Assembly (NCBI GenBank): GCA_902805845.1
Contig: CADCUI010000066.1
Span: 1 to 64,000, forward strand
Length of the DNA stretch: 64,000 nucleotides
DNA from: an uncultured Nocardioidaceae bacterium
Lineage (GTDB): Bacteria; Actinomycetota; Actinomycetes; Propionibacteriales; Nocardioidaceae
Reading direction: 5' to 3'
Below the pieces are notes generated by a model. The model did no database searches and had not been told where the DNA came from. It was given only the letters and a program-made list of their open reading frames with translations. Of this stretch, positions 34,453 through 42,717 are shown in pieces. A program made the translations under genes and the position numbers. The first letter of the stretch is position 1. Each line of letters begins with the position of its first letter.

Positions 34453-35355
34453 ATGGCGATGCTCCCAGGGCTGACTGCCCTGCCCACGGCTCTGCCCGAC
34501 CTGCGCGACCGGTTGGGCGAGTTCATCTTCTTCCGCGTGGCCGGCCCCGAGGGGCCACGCCAGCGCGACCGCATCCACGGCACCCCTGGCCCGCGCTGGT
34601 TCCCCGCCGGCAGCCCCATCCAGCAGGTCCACGGCGATGCGTCGATGTTCATCGGGGGCATGCGGGCGCTCATGATGCAGGCGATGCACCCCGCAGCGAT
34701 GACGGCGGTGTCGGAGCACTCCGGGTACCGGGGCGACATGTGGGGCCGGCTGGCGCGCACCAGCACGTTCCTCGCCGCCACCACCTTCGGCACTGCACAG
34801 GACGCGCAGTCGTCCGTGGACGCCGTGCGCCGCATCCACGAGCGGATCTCCGGAGTGATGCCCGACGGCACCACGTACGCCGCGTCGGACCCCCACCTCC
34901 TCGCCTGGGTGCACGTCGCCGAGGTCGACAGCTTCCTGCTCGCCCACCAGACCTACGGCCACCGCCCCCTCGACCAGGCCGGACGCGACGAGTACGTCGC
35001 CCAGTCGGCACTGGTCGCCGAGAAGATCGGCGTCGAGCGGGCGCCGCGCACGGAGGCCGAGCTGCGCGAGGAGCTGGCGCGGTTCCGCCCCGAGCTGCGG
35101 AGCACCGACCACGCCCGGGAGGCGATCCGCTACCTCCTGTGGCACCCGAGCCTGCCGGTGGCGGCACGACCGGCGTACCTCGTGCTGGCCGCGGCCGCGA
35201 TCGGGCTCATGCCGGTGTGGACCCGCGGCCCGTTGAGGCTGCCGTGGCTGCCGGTGACCGAGCGGACCGTCGTCCGCGCGCTCGGCCACGTGGCCACCGG
35301 GACGATCCGCTGGGCGCTGACCCCGCCACCCGTGGAGCCTGCCCCGGCACCGTGA
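34453..35355 (+). CDS. MpaB-type oxygenase (DUF2236)
   Basis: 300-residue DUF2236 protein; the family includes rubber oxygenase Lcp (haem-b dependent) and the fungal MpaB enzyme of mycophenolate synthesis. Conserved segments are IQQVHGDASMFIGGMRALMM, MQAMHPAAMTAVSEHSGYRG (candidate haem-ligand His), DPHLLAWVHVAEVDSFLLAH and a C-terminal hydrophobic stretch (PAYLVLAAAAIGLMPVW). The natural substrate of bacterial members is generally unknown. ATG 34453 starts the conserved part; CATCAT lies 6 nt upstream. Confidence 0.87.
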   Translation: MAMLPGLTALPTALPDLRDRLGEFIFFRVAGPEGPRQRDRIHGTPGPRWFPAGSPIQQVHGDASMFIGGMRALMMQAMHPAAMTAVSEHSGYRGDMWGRLARTSTFLAATTFGTAQDAQSSVDAVRRIHERISGVMPDGTTYAASDPHLLAWVHVAEVDSFLLAHQTYGHRPLDQAGRDEYVAQSALVAEKIGVERAPRTEAELREELARFRPELRSTDHAREAIRYLLWHPSLPVAARPAYLVLAAAAIGLMPVWTRGPLRLPWLPVTERTVVRALGHVATGTIRWALTPPPVEPAPAP

Positions 35356-35371
35356 GGTGTCGTGCCGGACG

Positions 35372-35701
35372 TCAGGGGCGGTCCGGTGCCGGAGGCTCAG
35401 CTGGAGTGTCGACATCGGCGGCAGCAGGGCTGTCACCTGGGCCGTGGGCAGCGTCCCGGGTGTCGGCGAGGCCACGGCGCCCCGAACCGTCGTCGAAGTC
35501 GATCTTCTTCAGCTGCTTGCGCATGTTGAACCACAGCAGGACGGTCACGACGCACAGCGTCACGAAGAACCCGAATCCCAGCCAGCCCGGAGTCACCTCG
35601 CTGGGCGCCGGCACCGGGTCCAGCCCCATCACTGGCTGTGTCCGCCCGGCTGCCGAGAGGTACAGCGACGCGGCCAGGTCCAGGCTCTGGGCGACGGTCA
35701 T
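35372..35701 (-). CDS. Small single-pass membrane protein
   Basis: 109-residue protein: one central membrane helix (GWLGFGFFVTLCVVTVLLWF, about 39-58) followed by the basic NMRKQLKKIDFDD stop-transfer and a Pro/Ala/Asp-rich tail. Short membrane proteins of this layout accompany mca in related actinobacteria. Function unknown. CATGAT lies 6 nt before the start on the minus strand, inside one of two 14-bp direct repeats. It is 29 bp downstream of mca. Confidence 0.75.
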   Translation of the reverse strand: MTVAQSLDLAASLYLSAAGRTQPVMGLDPVPAPSEVTPGWLGFGFFVTLCVVTVLLWFNMRKQLKKIDFDDGSGRRGLADTRDAAHGPGDSPAAADVDTPAEPPAPDRP

Positions 35702-35703
35702 GA

Positions 35704-35739
35704 CCCCATCATGACTCCCTCATGGCCCCATCATGACTC
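35704..35739. repeat. Pair of 14-bp direct repeats around the mca stop
   Basis: CCCCATCATGACTC occurs at 35704-35717 and 35726-35739, period 22 bp. The second copy overlaps the mca stop codon and the first holds the -10-like CATGAT of the small membrane protein gene. Confidence 0.6.
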
Positions 35740-36645
35740 GGTCTCCCCAACGGACTCCCGGATGCCCGCGAAGAGGTCCGACTCCGGCGTCGCCACCTGC
35801 ACGTGCGCCCGGACGAGCTCGTAGTCCTCGGTCGGCCACGCCGACTGGTGGATCCTCAGCGGGACCGCGAACCACGGCCCCTCCGGGTCGATCTGGGTGG
35901 CGTGCGCGAGCAGCGCCCGGTCGCGCACCGGGAAGTAGTCCGCGCAGGGGACCCGGGTCGTGACCCTCGCGTCGTGCACCGGGTCGGGCTTCCAGTCGGC
36001 CAGCCGCTCGGCGTAGGGAGACTCGAGCCCGTCGGCCAGCATCGCCTCGTGCAGCGCCTCGGTCCGCTCCCGGTGGAAGGCGTGGTGGTAATAGAGCTTC
36101 AGCGGCTGCCAGGGCTCGCCGGACCCCGGATAGGCCGAGGGGTCACCGGCCGCCTCGAAGGCGGCGACGCCCACCTGGTGGCACATGATGTGGTCGGGGT
36201 GGGGGTAGCCACCCCTCTCGTCGTACGTCGTGACCACGTGCGGTCGGAACGAGCGCATCAGCCGGACCAGGGGCTCCGCCGCCTCCTCCACCGGCAGCGA
36301 GGCGAAGCAGCCCTCGGGCAGCGGGGGCGGCGGGTCCCCCTCGGGGAAGCCGGAGTCGACGAAGCCCAACCAGTCCTGGGTGACCCCGAGGATGTCGCGC
36401 GCCCGGTCCATCTCCTGGCGGCGGATCTCGGAGATGTTCTCCAGCACGTCGGGACGGTCCATCCGCGGGTTGAGGATCGAGCCGCGCTCACCGCCCGTGC
36501 AGGTGACGACATGGACGTCCACCCCCTCCGCGACGTACCTCGCGGTGGTCGCGGCGCCCTTGCTGGACTCGTCGTCGGGGTGCGCGTGCACGTGCATCAG
36601 GCGCAGTCCCGACGCCCTGGCGGGCGAGGGAGGGGTCGACGGCAT
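35731..36645 (-). CDS. mca: Mycothiol S-conjugate amidase
   Basis: 304-residue zinc amidase that cleaves mycothiol conjugates of toxins to mercapturates for export; mycothiol is restricted to actinobacteria. The zinc motif [20 protein letters not shown], then [38 protein letters not shown] (second zinc motif HPDH) and the C-terminal region match Mca rather than the shorter MshB. The ATG at 36645 is preceded by TAGGAT with a 7-nt gap, so it was preferred over ATG 36654, which lies beside that hexamer. Divergent from the DUF4307 gene. Confidence 0.93.
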   Translation of the reverse strand: MPSTPPSPARASGLRLMHVHAHPDDESSKGAATTARYVAEGVDVHVVTCTGGERGSILNPRMDRPDVLENISEIRRQEMDRARDILGVTQDWLGFVDSGFPEGDPPPPLPEGCFASLPVEEAAEPLVRLMRSFRPHVVTTYDERGGYPHPDHIMCHQVGVAAFEAAGDPSAYPGSGEPWQPLKLYYHHAFHRERTEALHEAMLADGLESPYAERLADWKPDPVHDARVTTRVPCADYFPVRDRALLAHATQIDPEGPWFAVPLRIHQSAWPTEDYELVRAHVQVATPESDLFAGIRESVGETES

Positions 36646-36652
36646 GGCGTCC

Positions 36653-36658
36653 ATCCTA
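36653..36658 (-). promoter_or_regulatory. Candidate -10 box (TAGGAT) of mca
   Basis: Minus-strand TAGGAT with a 7-nt gap to the chosen mca ATG, one base longer than the common spacing in this window. Confidence 0.4.
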
Positions 36659-36697
36659 GGGAGCGCCTCGGCACCGCCCTCTAGCATGGGGGCTGCC

Positions 36698-37108
36698 ATG
36701 GAAGCCCCTCCCGACCTGCACGAGCGCTACCGCGGTCCCACCCAGGTGCAGCGCGTGGTCGCCCTCGTCATCATCGCCTCGCTGGTCGCCAGCGGGGCGG
36801 GTCTGCTCGCCTGGACGGTGTTCTTCCAGAGCAACCCGGCGGTGACCTCGCAGCTCACCGCCTTCTCCGTGGCTGACGAGCACGAGGCGATCGCCAACAT
36901 CACCGTGGGGCGGGACTCTGAGTTCACCGAGGCCACCTGCCGGATCCGCGCCATCGCGGAGGACCACACCGTGGTGGGCGACCTCAGCCTGCCGGTGGTC
37001 GACGGGCCCGCCAAGCAGTCGCTGCAGGTGCGCATCCGCACCGAGCGGAAGGCGACCAGCGTGGAGCTGCTGGGCTGCATCGCGCCGGGCCAGCCGCGTC
37101 CGCGGTGA
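36698..37108 (+). CDS. DUF4307 family membrane protein
   Basis: 136-residue protein of the actinobacterial DUF4307 family, which is typically encoded between mca and greA, as here. The N-terminal [20 protein letters not shown] leads into a single membrane helix (about 20-42), then an extracytoplasmic beta-rich domain ([39 protein letters not shown]) with two cysteines. Function unknown. Start ATG 36698 or, in frame, 36686; a TAGCAT at 36682-36687 overlaps the latter and favours the former. Confidence 0.82.
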   Translation: MEAPPDLHERYRGPTQVQRVVALVIIASLVASGAGLLAWTVFFQSNPAVTSQLTAFSVADEHEAIANITVGRDSEFTEATCRIRAIAEDHTVVGDLSLPVVDGPAKQSLQVRIRTERKATSVELLGCIAPGQPRPR

Positions 37109-37125
37109 CCTGCAGCCCTCTCCGA

Positions 37126-37131
37126 TAGACT
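37126..37131 (+). promoter_or_regulatory. Candidate -10 box (TAGACT) of greA
   Basis: TAGACT 77 bp before the greA start; unlike many genes here greA would have a real leader, which contains a GCAGGAG Shine-Dalgarno near 37195. Confidence 0.35.
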
Positions 37132-37208
37132 GTTCCACTTGCCCTCGTGGGCCGCACAGCGGTACGCCGGGGGAGCCAACCGATCCATCGACGCAGGAGC
37201 CGACAGAC

Positions 37209-37709
37209 GTGACCCAGTCCCAAGAGCAGAGCGTGGTCTGGTTGACCCAGGATGCCTTCGACAAGCTGAGGAACGAGCTGGAGCATCTGCGTGGCCCCGT
37301 CCGGGACGAGATCGTCGCCCGGATCAGTGCGGCGCGCGACGAGGGCGACCTGAAGGAGAACGGCGGTTACCACGCCGCCAAGGAGGAGCAGGGCAAGACC
37401 GAGGCCCGGATCCGCCAGCTCGAGGACATGCTCCGGCAGGCCCAGGTCGGCGAGACGCCGCCTGACGACGGCATCGTGGAGCCCGGCATGGTCGTCACTG
37501 TTCGTTTCGTCGGCGACACCGAGACCGAGAAGTTCCTGCTCGGCGCCCGCGAGATGGCCGGCGGGACCGACCTCCAGGTGTACTCACCGCAGTCCCCGAT
37601 GGGCTCGGCGATCCACGGCAAGCGGCCTGGCGACGAGGTCGACTTCGCCGCCCCCAACGGCAAGATGCTGCGGGTCGAGGTCGTCGACGCGGTTCCCTAC
37701 CGCGCCTGA
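37209..37709 (+). CDS. greA: Transcription elongation factor GreA
   Basis: 166-residue factor that enters the RNA polymerase secondary channel and stimulates cleavage of backtracked RNA. The N-terminal antiparallel coiled-coil carries the acidic tip in RDEGDLKENGGYHAAKEEQG; the C-terminal FKBP-like domain ends in PNGKMLRVEVVDAVPYRA, with SPMGSAIHGKRPGDEVDF typical of GreA. The GTG start is preceded by CAGGAG. Usual length (about 160). Convergent with ilvA. Confidence 0.96.
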   Translation: MTQSQEQSVVWLTQDAFDKLRNELEHLRGPVRDEIVARISAARDEGDLKENGGYHAAKEEQGKTEARIRQLEDMLRQAQVGETPPDDGIVEPGMVVTVRFVGDTETEKFLLGAREMAGGTDLQVYSPQSPMGSAIHGKRPGDEVDFAAPNGKMLRVEVVDAVPYRA

Positions 37710-37734
37710 GTCCGCCGGCGGCAGGCGTCGAGCC

Positions 37735-39030
37735 TCACTCCGTGACGCGGTAGCCACATCCCCGCAGGTGGCTCAGCACCTGCTCCGCGTGCTCGGCCCC
37801 CCTGGTCTCCACCTGCAGCTCGACGTCGACGTCGCCGAGGTGGAGATGGGCCGAGGTCCGCGAGTGCACCACGTCGAGCACGTTGGCCTGCACCTCGACC
37901 AGCTCGGCGAGCAGCCGGGCGAGACCTCCTGGCCGGTCGGGGATCCGAGCGCGGAAGGCGAGGTAGCGTCCCGAGGTCGCCAGCCCGTGCCGGATCACGT
38001 TCATGAGCAGCAGCGGGTCGACGTTGCCACCGGAGAGCACCGCCACCGTCGGCGTCTCGAAGCGGTCCGGGTGGTCGGTGAGGGCGGCCACGGCCGCGGC
38101 ACCGGCGGGCTCGACGAGGAGCTTCGCCCGCTCGAGCAGCATCACCAGCGCCTGGGAGAGCGACTCCTCGCTGACGGTGACCATCTCGTCGACCAGCTCG
38201 CGGACGGTCTTGAACGGCACCGCACCGGGACGCCCGACCGCGATGCCGTCGGCCATCGTCGCCATCGACGGCAGCGTCTCGGGTCGCCCGGAGGCCAGCG
38301 AGGGCGGGTACGCCGCCGCACCCTCGGCCTGCACCCCGACCACCCTCACGTCCGGGCGGGCCTGCTTGACCGCGGCGGCCACCCCGGCGAGGAGCCCCCC
38401 TCCTCCGGTCGGCACCACGATCGTGCGCACCTCGGGGCACTGCTCGAGGATCTCCAGGCCGCAGGTGGCCTGACCGGCCACGATGTCGGCGTGGTCGAAC
38501 GGGTGGACCACGACCGCGCCGGTGTCCTCGGCGTACCCGAGCGCGGCGACGATCGCCTCGTCGATCGTGGCACCCGCGATCCGCACGTCCGCGCCGTAGT
38601 CCCGGGTGGCCTTCTCCTTGGGGATGGAGGCACCGGTCGGCATGTAGACCACCGCCTTGATGCCGAGCAGCTGGGCGGCGAGGGCGACGCCCTGCGCGTG
38701 GTTGCCGGCGCTCGCGGCGACGACGCCGAGGGCCCGCTCCTCCGCCGACAGCCTCGCCATCCGGGTGTAGGCGCCGCGGATCTTGAACGACCCGGCGCGC
38801 TGCAGGTTCTCGGCCTTGAGGAGGACCGGACCGCCCGCCACCTTCGACAGCCACCGGGACTCCTCCATGGGCGTGCGGATCGCGACTCCCTCGAGGAGCG
38901 CACGGGCCCGGGCGATCTCCTCGAGCGTGGGCCCGTGGAACGTCCCGGCACCCGCCCCGGCGCTCGGCCCAGCACTCGGCCCAGCACTCGTCCTGGCGCT
39001 GGACCTGCGACTGCCCTCGACGCTCGTCAT
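37735..39030 (-). CDS. ilvA: Threonine ammonia-lyase
   Basis: 431-residue PLP enzyme deaminating threonine to 2-oxobutanoate. An unusual 45-residue N-terminal tail rich in Ser/Ala/Gly (SAGPSAGPSAGAGAG) precedes the fold II core: PLP lysine in RAGSFKIRGAYTRM, glycine loop VVPTGGGGLLAGVAAAVK and VLSGGNVDPLLLMNVI. The C-terminal ~80 residues form an ACT-like domain (FRARIPDRPGGLARLLAELV). The single short ACT region is like the TdcB/actinobacterial form rather than the two-ACT biosynthetic enzyme, so it may serve catabolism or isoleucine supply. Start supported by TAGGGT 6 nt upstream. Confidence 0.92.
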   Translation of the reverse strand: MTSVEGSRRSSARTSAGPSAGPSAGAGAGTFHGPTLEEIARARALLEGVAIRTPMEESRWLSKVAGGPVLLKAENLQRAGSFKIRGAYTRMARLSAEERALGVVAASAGNHAQGVALAAQLLGIKAVVYMPTGASIPKEKATRDYGADVRIAGATIDEAIVAALGYAEDTGAVVVHPFDHADIVAGQATCGLEILEQCPEVRTIVVPTGGGGLLAGVAAAVKQARPDVRVVGVQAEGAAAYPPSLASGRPETLPSMATMADGIAVGRPGAVPFKTVRELVDEMVTVSEESLSQALVMLLERAKLLVEPAGAAAVAALTDHPDRFETPTVAVLSGGNVDPLLLMNVIRHGLATSGRYLAFRARIPDRPGGLARLLAELVEVQANVLDVVHSRTSAHLHLGDVDVELQVETRGAEHAEQVLSHLRGCGYRVTE

Positions 39031-39036
39031 GCCCCC

Positions 39037-39042
39037 ACCCTA
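39037..39042 (-). promoter_or_regulatory. Candidate -10 box (TAGGGT) of ilvA, leaderless
   Basis: Minus-strand TAGGGT ending 6 nt before the ilvA ATG and 14 bp from the large inverted repeat R5. Confidence 0.5.
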
Positions 39043-39056
39043 GGAACTCCTCCGCC

Positions 39057-39134
39057 GACCCGCCCCTGATGTCTGCCCGACCCGCCCTCGATGCAGGCAT
39101 CGAGGGCGGGTCGGGCAGACGTGTGGGGCGGGTC
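39057..39134. repeat. Dispersed repeat cluster R5, head-to-head 38-bp inverted repeat
   Basis: Two units in reverse orientation (39057-39094) face two in forward orientation (39097-39134) across a 2-bp spacer. The arms match at 35 of 38 positions, with 24 contiguous matches nearest the centre. It sits in the divergent gap between ilvA and the MarR gene and could extrude as a cruciform. Confidence 0.9.
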
Positions 39135-39171
39135 ACCCAGCAGATTACTTGCGTGCTGCATGCACACCCTC

Positions 39172-39198
39172 AACACTTGCTGAGTGCAAGCAATGACC
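39172..39198. promoter_or_regulatory. Candidate promoter/operator of the MarR-MFS operon
   Basis: AACACT (39172-39177) lies 6 nt before GTG 39184. CTTGC-tgagt-GCAAG (39177-39191) is a short inverted repeat overlapping it, a plausible autoregulatory MarR site; upstream GTGC-tgcat-GCAC (39153-39165) is a second weak palindrome. Confidence 0.35.
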
Positions 39199-39627
39199 GG
39201 GACGCCGAGCGTCGAGGACTCCCTCATGGGAGTCCTGCTCACGGTCGGCCGGCGGATGCGCCAGCCGCTCCCCGGCGACCCGGTCGACGCCTCGATGCTG
39301 CCGGTGCTGAAGACGCTCGCCACCTGCGGACCGGTCCGGCACACGGCGCTCGCCGAGCTGCTCGGCCTCGACGCCTCCACGGTCAGTCGCAAGGTGCGGC
39401 ACCTCGCCGAGCGCGGCCTCGTCGGTGTCGGCTCGGACCGCAACGACGCCCGCGCCCGCCAGGTCGAGCTGCTGCCGGACGGACGGCGCGCCCTCGACCA
39501 GCTGCTGGCCGTACGACGCCACCTCATCGAGCAGGTCCTCGGCGTCGGGCCCGACGACGACCGGGAGCAGCTGCGCACCCTGCTCGACCGCTTCCACTCA
39601 GACCTCAGCCAGGAGAACCTCCCGTGA
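39184..39627 (+). CDS. MarR-family regulator
   Basis: 147-residue winged-helix regulator. The DNA-binding region RHTALAELLGLDASTVSRKV and wing VGSDRNDARARQVELLPDGR are typical of MarR. Its stop overlaps the GTG of a multidrug-type MFS gene by four bases (GTGA), so it very probably represses its own operon and responds to substrates of the pump. GTG 39184 has AACACT 6 nt upstream; ATG 39193, three codons later, is the alternative. Confidence 0.92.
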   Translation: MQAMTGTPSVEDSLMGVLLTVGRRMRQPLPGDPVDASMLPVLKTLATCGPVRHTALAELLGLDASTVSRKVRHLAERGLVGVGSDRNDARARQVELLPDGRRALDQLLAVRRHLIEQVLGVGPDDDREQLRTLLDRFHSDLSQENLP

Positions 39628-41297
39628 CCCCCGACCGTGACGGCTACCTGTCCCACCGCCAGATCCTGGTGGTGATGGGCGGCCTCATCACCGGCATGTT
39701 CCTGGCCGCTCTGGACCAGAGCATCGTCAGCACCGCACTCCCCCGGATCACCAGCGACCTCGGCGGCCTCGACAAGCTGTCGTGGGTCGTGACGGCGTAC
39801 CTGCTGGCGTCCACCGCGTCCACTCCGCTGTGGGGCAAGGTCTCCGACCTCTACGGCCGGCGGCCGATGTTCCAGCTCGCCATCGTCACGTTCCTCGTCG
39901 GCTCGGCGCTCGCCGGCTTCTCCCAGAACATGGAGGAGCTGATCGCGTTCCGCGCCATCCAGGGGCTCGGCGGCGGCGGCCTCATGGCCCTGGCCCTGGC
40001 GACGATCGGCGACGTGGTGCCCCCACTGGAGCGACCCCGCTACCAGGGCTACATCGCCGCCACGTTCGGCACCTCCAGCGTCCTGGGGCCGGTGCTCGGC
40101 GGGTTCTTCGCCGACGGCCCCGGCTGGGAGTGGATCTTCTTCATCAACATCCCGATCGGCGCGGTCGCGCTGGTCGTCACCAGCATGGTCCTGAAGATGC
40201 AGCACGTGCGGCGCGAGCACACCATCGACTACCTCGGCGCCGCGGTCATCGTCGGCAGCGTGACCTCGCTCCTGCTCTACACCGCCTGGGCCGGCCCCGA
40301 CGAGGGCTGGACCTCACCGCCGGCCCTCACCCTCCTCATCGGCGGGTTGCTGCTCGCCGCCCTGTTCGTGCTGGTCGAGCACCGGGCGGCCGAGCCGATC
40401 ATCCCGATGCGGCTGTTCCGCAACTCGACCTTCACCGTCTCGAACCTGTTCGGGTTCCTGATCGGCGCGGCGATGTTCGGGGTCATGGTCTTCATCCCGG
40501 TCTACCTGCAGATCGTCAAGGGGCTCTCCCCCACCGAGTCGGGGCTGGGCATGCTCCCGATGATGGTGGGGCTCTTCACCACCTCCATCCTCGGTGGCCG
40601 CCGGATGTCCCACACCGGCAACTACCGGTGGTTCCCGACGTACGGCGCCTCCCTGGTGCTCGTCGCCGTCGGGATGCTCATGTCCCTGGAGCCCACCACG
40701 CCGTACTGGTTCACCGCGATCTCCCTGTTCGTGATGGGCGCCGGTCTCGGGTTCACCATGTCGGTGCTCACCGTCGCGGTGCAGAACTCGGTGGAGCGCA
40801 CCGAGATGGGCGTGGCCACCAGCTCGGTGCAGTTCTTCCGCCAGATGGGCGGCTCGTTCGGGGCGGCGCTGTTCGGCGCGATCCTGTCCAGCCGGCTCGC
40901 GATCCACCTCGCCGAGGCGGCCGAGGGTGCTCGTGCGGGCGACCTTCCGCGCGAGGGGCTGGGCGACGTGGCCAACAGCGTCGACATGATCAACCGGCTG
41001 CCCGAGCCGGCGCAGGGCCTGGTCGTCGGCGCCTTCTCCGACGCCATGAGCGAGATGTTCCTCACCGCGGTGCCGCTGGTGCTGGCCGCCCTGGTGGTGG
41101 GGCTGTTCCTCAAGCAGATCCCGCTGGCAGCGCGGCACCAGGCACACGGGGGCGAGTCACCCCAAGGCGCGGCTCAGGCGGCCGGCGGCGGGTCCTCGTC
41201 GGGGACGCCGCTCGGGGTGACACCGGCCGCCTCGGCCTCGCCGGAGTCGACGGTCGCGGAGACCTCCTCCATGTCCGGCAGGTCGTTCGAGAGGTAG
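39624..41297 (+). CDS. EmrB/QacA-type MFS multidrug efflux transporter
   Basis: 557-residue, 14-helix drug:H+ antiporter. MFLAALDQSIVSTALPRI (motif D1), WVVTAYLLASTASTPLWGKV with the motif A region GKVSDLYGRRPMF, and motif C region GTSSVLGPVLGGFFADG are clear. Coupled to the MarR gene upstream. The C-terminal ~40 residues (GGESPQGAAQAAGGG onward) form a Ser/Gly/Ala-rich tail that overlaps the 3' end of the AI-2E-type gene on the other strand by 124 bp. The tail may be a neutral read-through into the opposite gene. Confidence 0.93.
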   Translation: MTPDRDGYLSHRQILVVMGGLITGMFLAALDQSIVSTALPRITSDLGGLDKLSWVVTAYLLASTASTPLWGKVSDLYGRRPMFQLAIVTFLVGSALAGFSQNMEELIAFRAIQGLGGGGLMALALATIGDVVPPLERPRYQGYIAATFGTSSVLGPVLGGFFADGPGWEWIFFINIPIGAVALVVTSMVLKMQHVRREHTIDYLGAAVIVGSVTSLLLYTAWAGPDEGWTSPPALTLLIGGLLLAALFVLVEHRAAEPIIPMRLFRNSTFTVSNLFGFLIGAAMFGVMVFIPVYLQIVKGLSPTESGLGMLPMMVGLFTTSILGGRRMSHTGNYRWFPTYGASLVLVAVGMLMSLEPTTPYWFTAISLFVMGAGLGFTMSVLTVAVQNSVERTEMGVATSSVQFFRQMGGSFGAALFGAILSSRLAIHLAEAAEGARAGDLPREGLGDVANSVDMINRLPEPAQGLVVGAFSDAMSEMFLTAVPLVLAALVVGLFLKQIPLAARHQAHGGESPQGAAQAAGGGSSSGTPLGVTPAASASPESTVAETSSMSGRSFER

Positions 41298-42691
41298 ACC
41301 ACCACGGCGTTGACGGCCGCGATCAGGGGCACCGCGACGAGCGCGCCGGGAATGCCGGCGAAGTAGGCACCGCCGGCGACGCCCAGGATGACGGCCAGCG
41401 GGTGCACCGAGACCATCCGGCCGAGCAGGAACGGCTGCAGCACCTGCGCCTCGAGCTGCTGTACGCCGATGACGCCACCGAGCATGATCAGGGCGGCGAT
41501 CGGGCCCTGGGCGACAAGAGCGACCAGCACCGCCACGGAGCCGGAGATCGTCGCGCCCACCAGCGGCACGAAGCCGCCGAGGAAGACCAGCACCCCGATC
41601 GCGAGCACGAACGGGACCTTGAGGATCGCCGCCACGATCATGATCCCGACCGCGTCCACGAACGCGACCAGCACCGTGGCCCGGACGAACTGGGTGAGGC
41701 TCAGCCACGCGACGCGTCCTGACCCGTCGGCCTTGGCCCGCGCCGCACGAGGGAACAGCCGCACCACCCACGCCCAGATGCGCCGGCCGTCGGCGAGGAA
41801 GAAGTACGTCGCGAAGAGCACGATGAAGAAGCCGGCGACGACGTGGCCGATCGTCGCGCCGACGCTGGTGGCCCGCTCGACGAGCTGCTCGTTCCCGGTC
41901 GTGACGATGTTCTGCGCCTCGTCGATGGCGTCGTCGAGCTGCTGGTCGGTCACGTTCAGCGGCCCTTCCTGGAGCCACCGCCGGATCTCCTCGAGACCGG
42001 TCACCACCTGGCCGGCCAGGTCGGTCGCGCCGTTGGCCACCTGCTGGGTGGCGAAGGTCAGCATGAGGATCAGCACGGCCAGCACCGCGATGACCACGAC
42101 GATGGCCGCGACCGAGCGCCGCACCACCCGGGTCAGGACGTCGACCAGCGGCGCCACCAGCGCGGCGAGGAACATCGCGATGACGACGGGCAGCACGACC
42201 GACGTGAAGGCGCCGATCGCCCGGGCGACCAGGTATCCCGCGATGACGATGACGATGAACCGCCACGACCAGGCGGCGGCGAGGTCGACGCCGTACGGCA
42301 CCTGCGCACGCGTGAAGTTGGACTGGCCGGGCTGGATGCTGACGCTGCGGGGATCCGGCTCGTCGTGACGACGCTCGGCCCGCACCCGCTCCCACTGGTG
42401 CGCCCACTGCTGCGCGAGCTGTGCGGCAAGGCGGCGGTCCTCCGCGATCCTCTCGGAGTCCCGCTGGCGCCGACGCGATCCCCACCGCAGGAAGCGTCCG
42501 CGCCGGTGGCCGTCGCTGTCCGGCGACGGGGATCCGTTCGACTCAGGGACCTGCTCGGCCGGGACACCCTCGGGCGGGACACCGTCGGAGGGCGCGGACA
42601 CCGTGGCCGGAGCGGAGCCGGACGCCGGCGCGGTGCTCGCGGTCCCCGAGGTCACGGAGGTCACGGTCTCCGGGGTCTGGGACGGGTCCAC
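41174..42691 (-). CDS. AI-2E family transporter
   Basis: 505-residue membrane protein of the AI-2E (UPF0118/TqsA-PerM) family, whose members export autoinducer-2, other small molecules, or exchange Na+/H+. A ~120-residue hydrophilic N-terminus precedes eight or so helices with VLPVVIAMFLAALVAPLVDV and the conserved FVPLVGATISGSVAVLVAL near the C-terminal half. No LuxS gene is in this window, so AI-2 itself should not be assumed. GTG 42691 (VDPSQTPETV) was preferred to a TTG at 42721 that overlaps the glmL stop; the upstream gene is then 26 bp away. Confidence 0.88.
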   Translation of the reverse strand: MDPSQTPETVTSVTSGTASTAPASGSAPATVSAPSDGVPPEGVPAEQVPESNGSPSPDSDGHRRGRFLRWGSRRRQRDSERIAEDRRLAAQLAQQWAHQWERVRAERRHDEPDPRSVSIQPGQSNFTRAQVPYGVDLAAAWSWRFIVIVIAGYLVARAIGAFTSVVLPVVIAMFLAALVAPLVDVLTRVVRRSVAAIVVVIAVLAVLILMLTFATQQVANGATDLAGQVVTGLEEIRRWLQEGPLNVTDQQLDDAIDEAQNIVTTGNEQLVERATSVGATIGHVVAGFFIVLFATYFFLADGRRIWAWVVRLFPRAARAKADGSGRVAWLSLTQFVRATVLVAFVDAVGIMIVAAILKVPFVLAIGVLVFLGGFVPLVGATISGSVAVLVALVAQGPIAALIMLGGVIGVQQLEAQVLQPFLLGRMVSVHPLAVILGVAGGAYFAGIPGALVAVPLIAAVNAVVVYLSNDLPDMEEVSATVDSGEAEAAGVTPSGVPDEDPPPAA

Positions 42692-42717
42692 GACGCCAGC
42701 GTATGCGCCGGGAACCG

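Noticed and set aside
41174-42691. Autoinducer-2 quorum-sensing exporter
   Set aside because: The family name is historical and members move other substrates; no luxS or Lsr genes are visible, so only the family is claimed.
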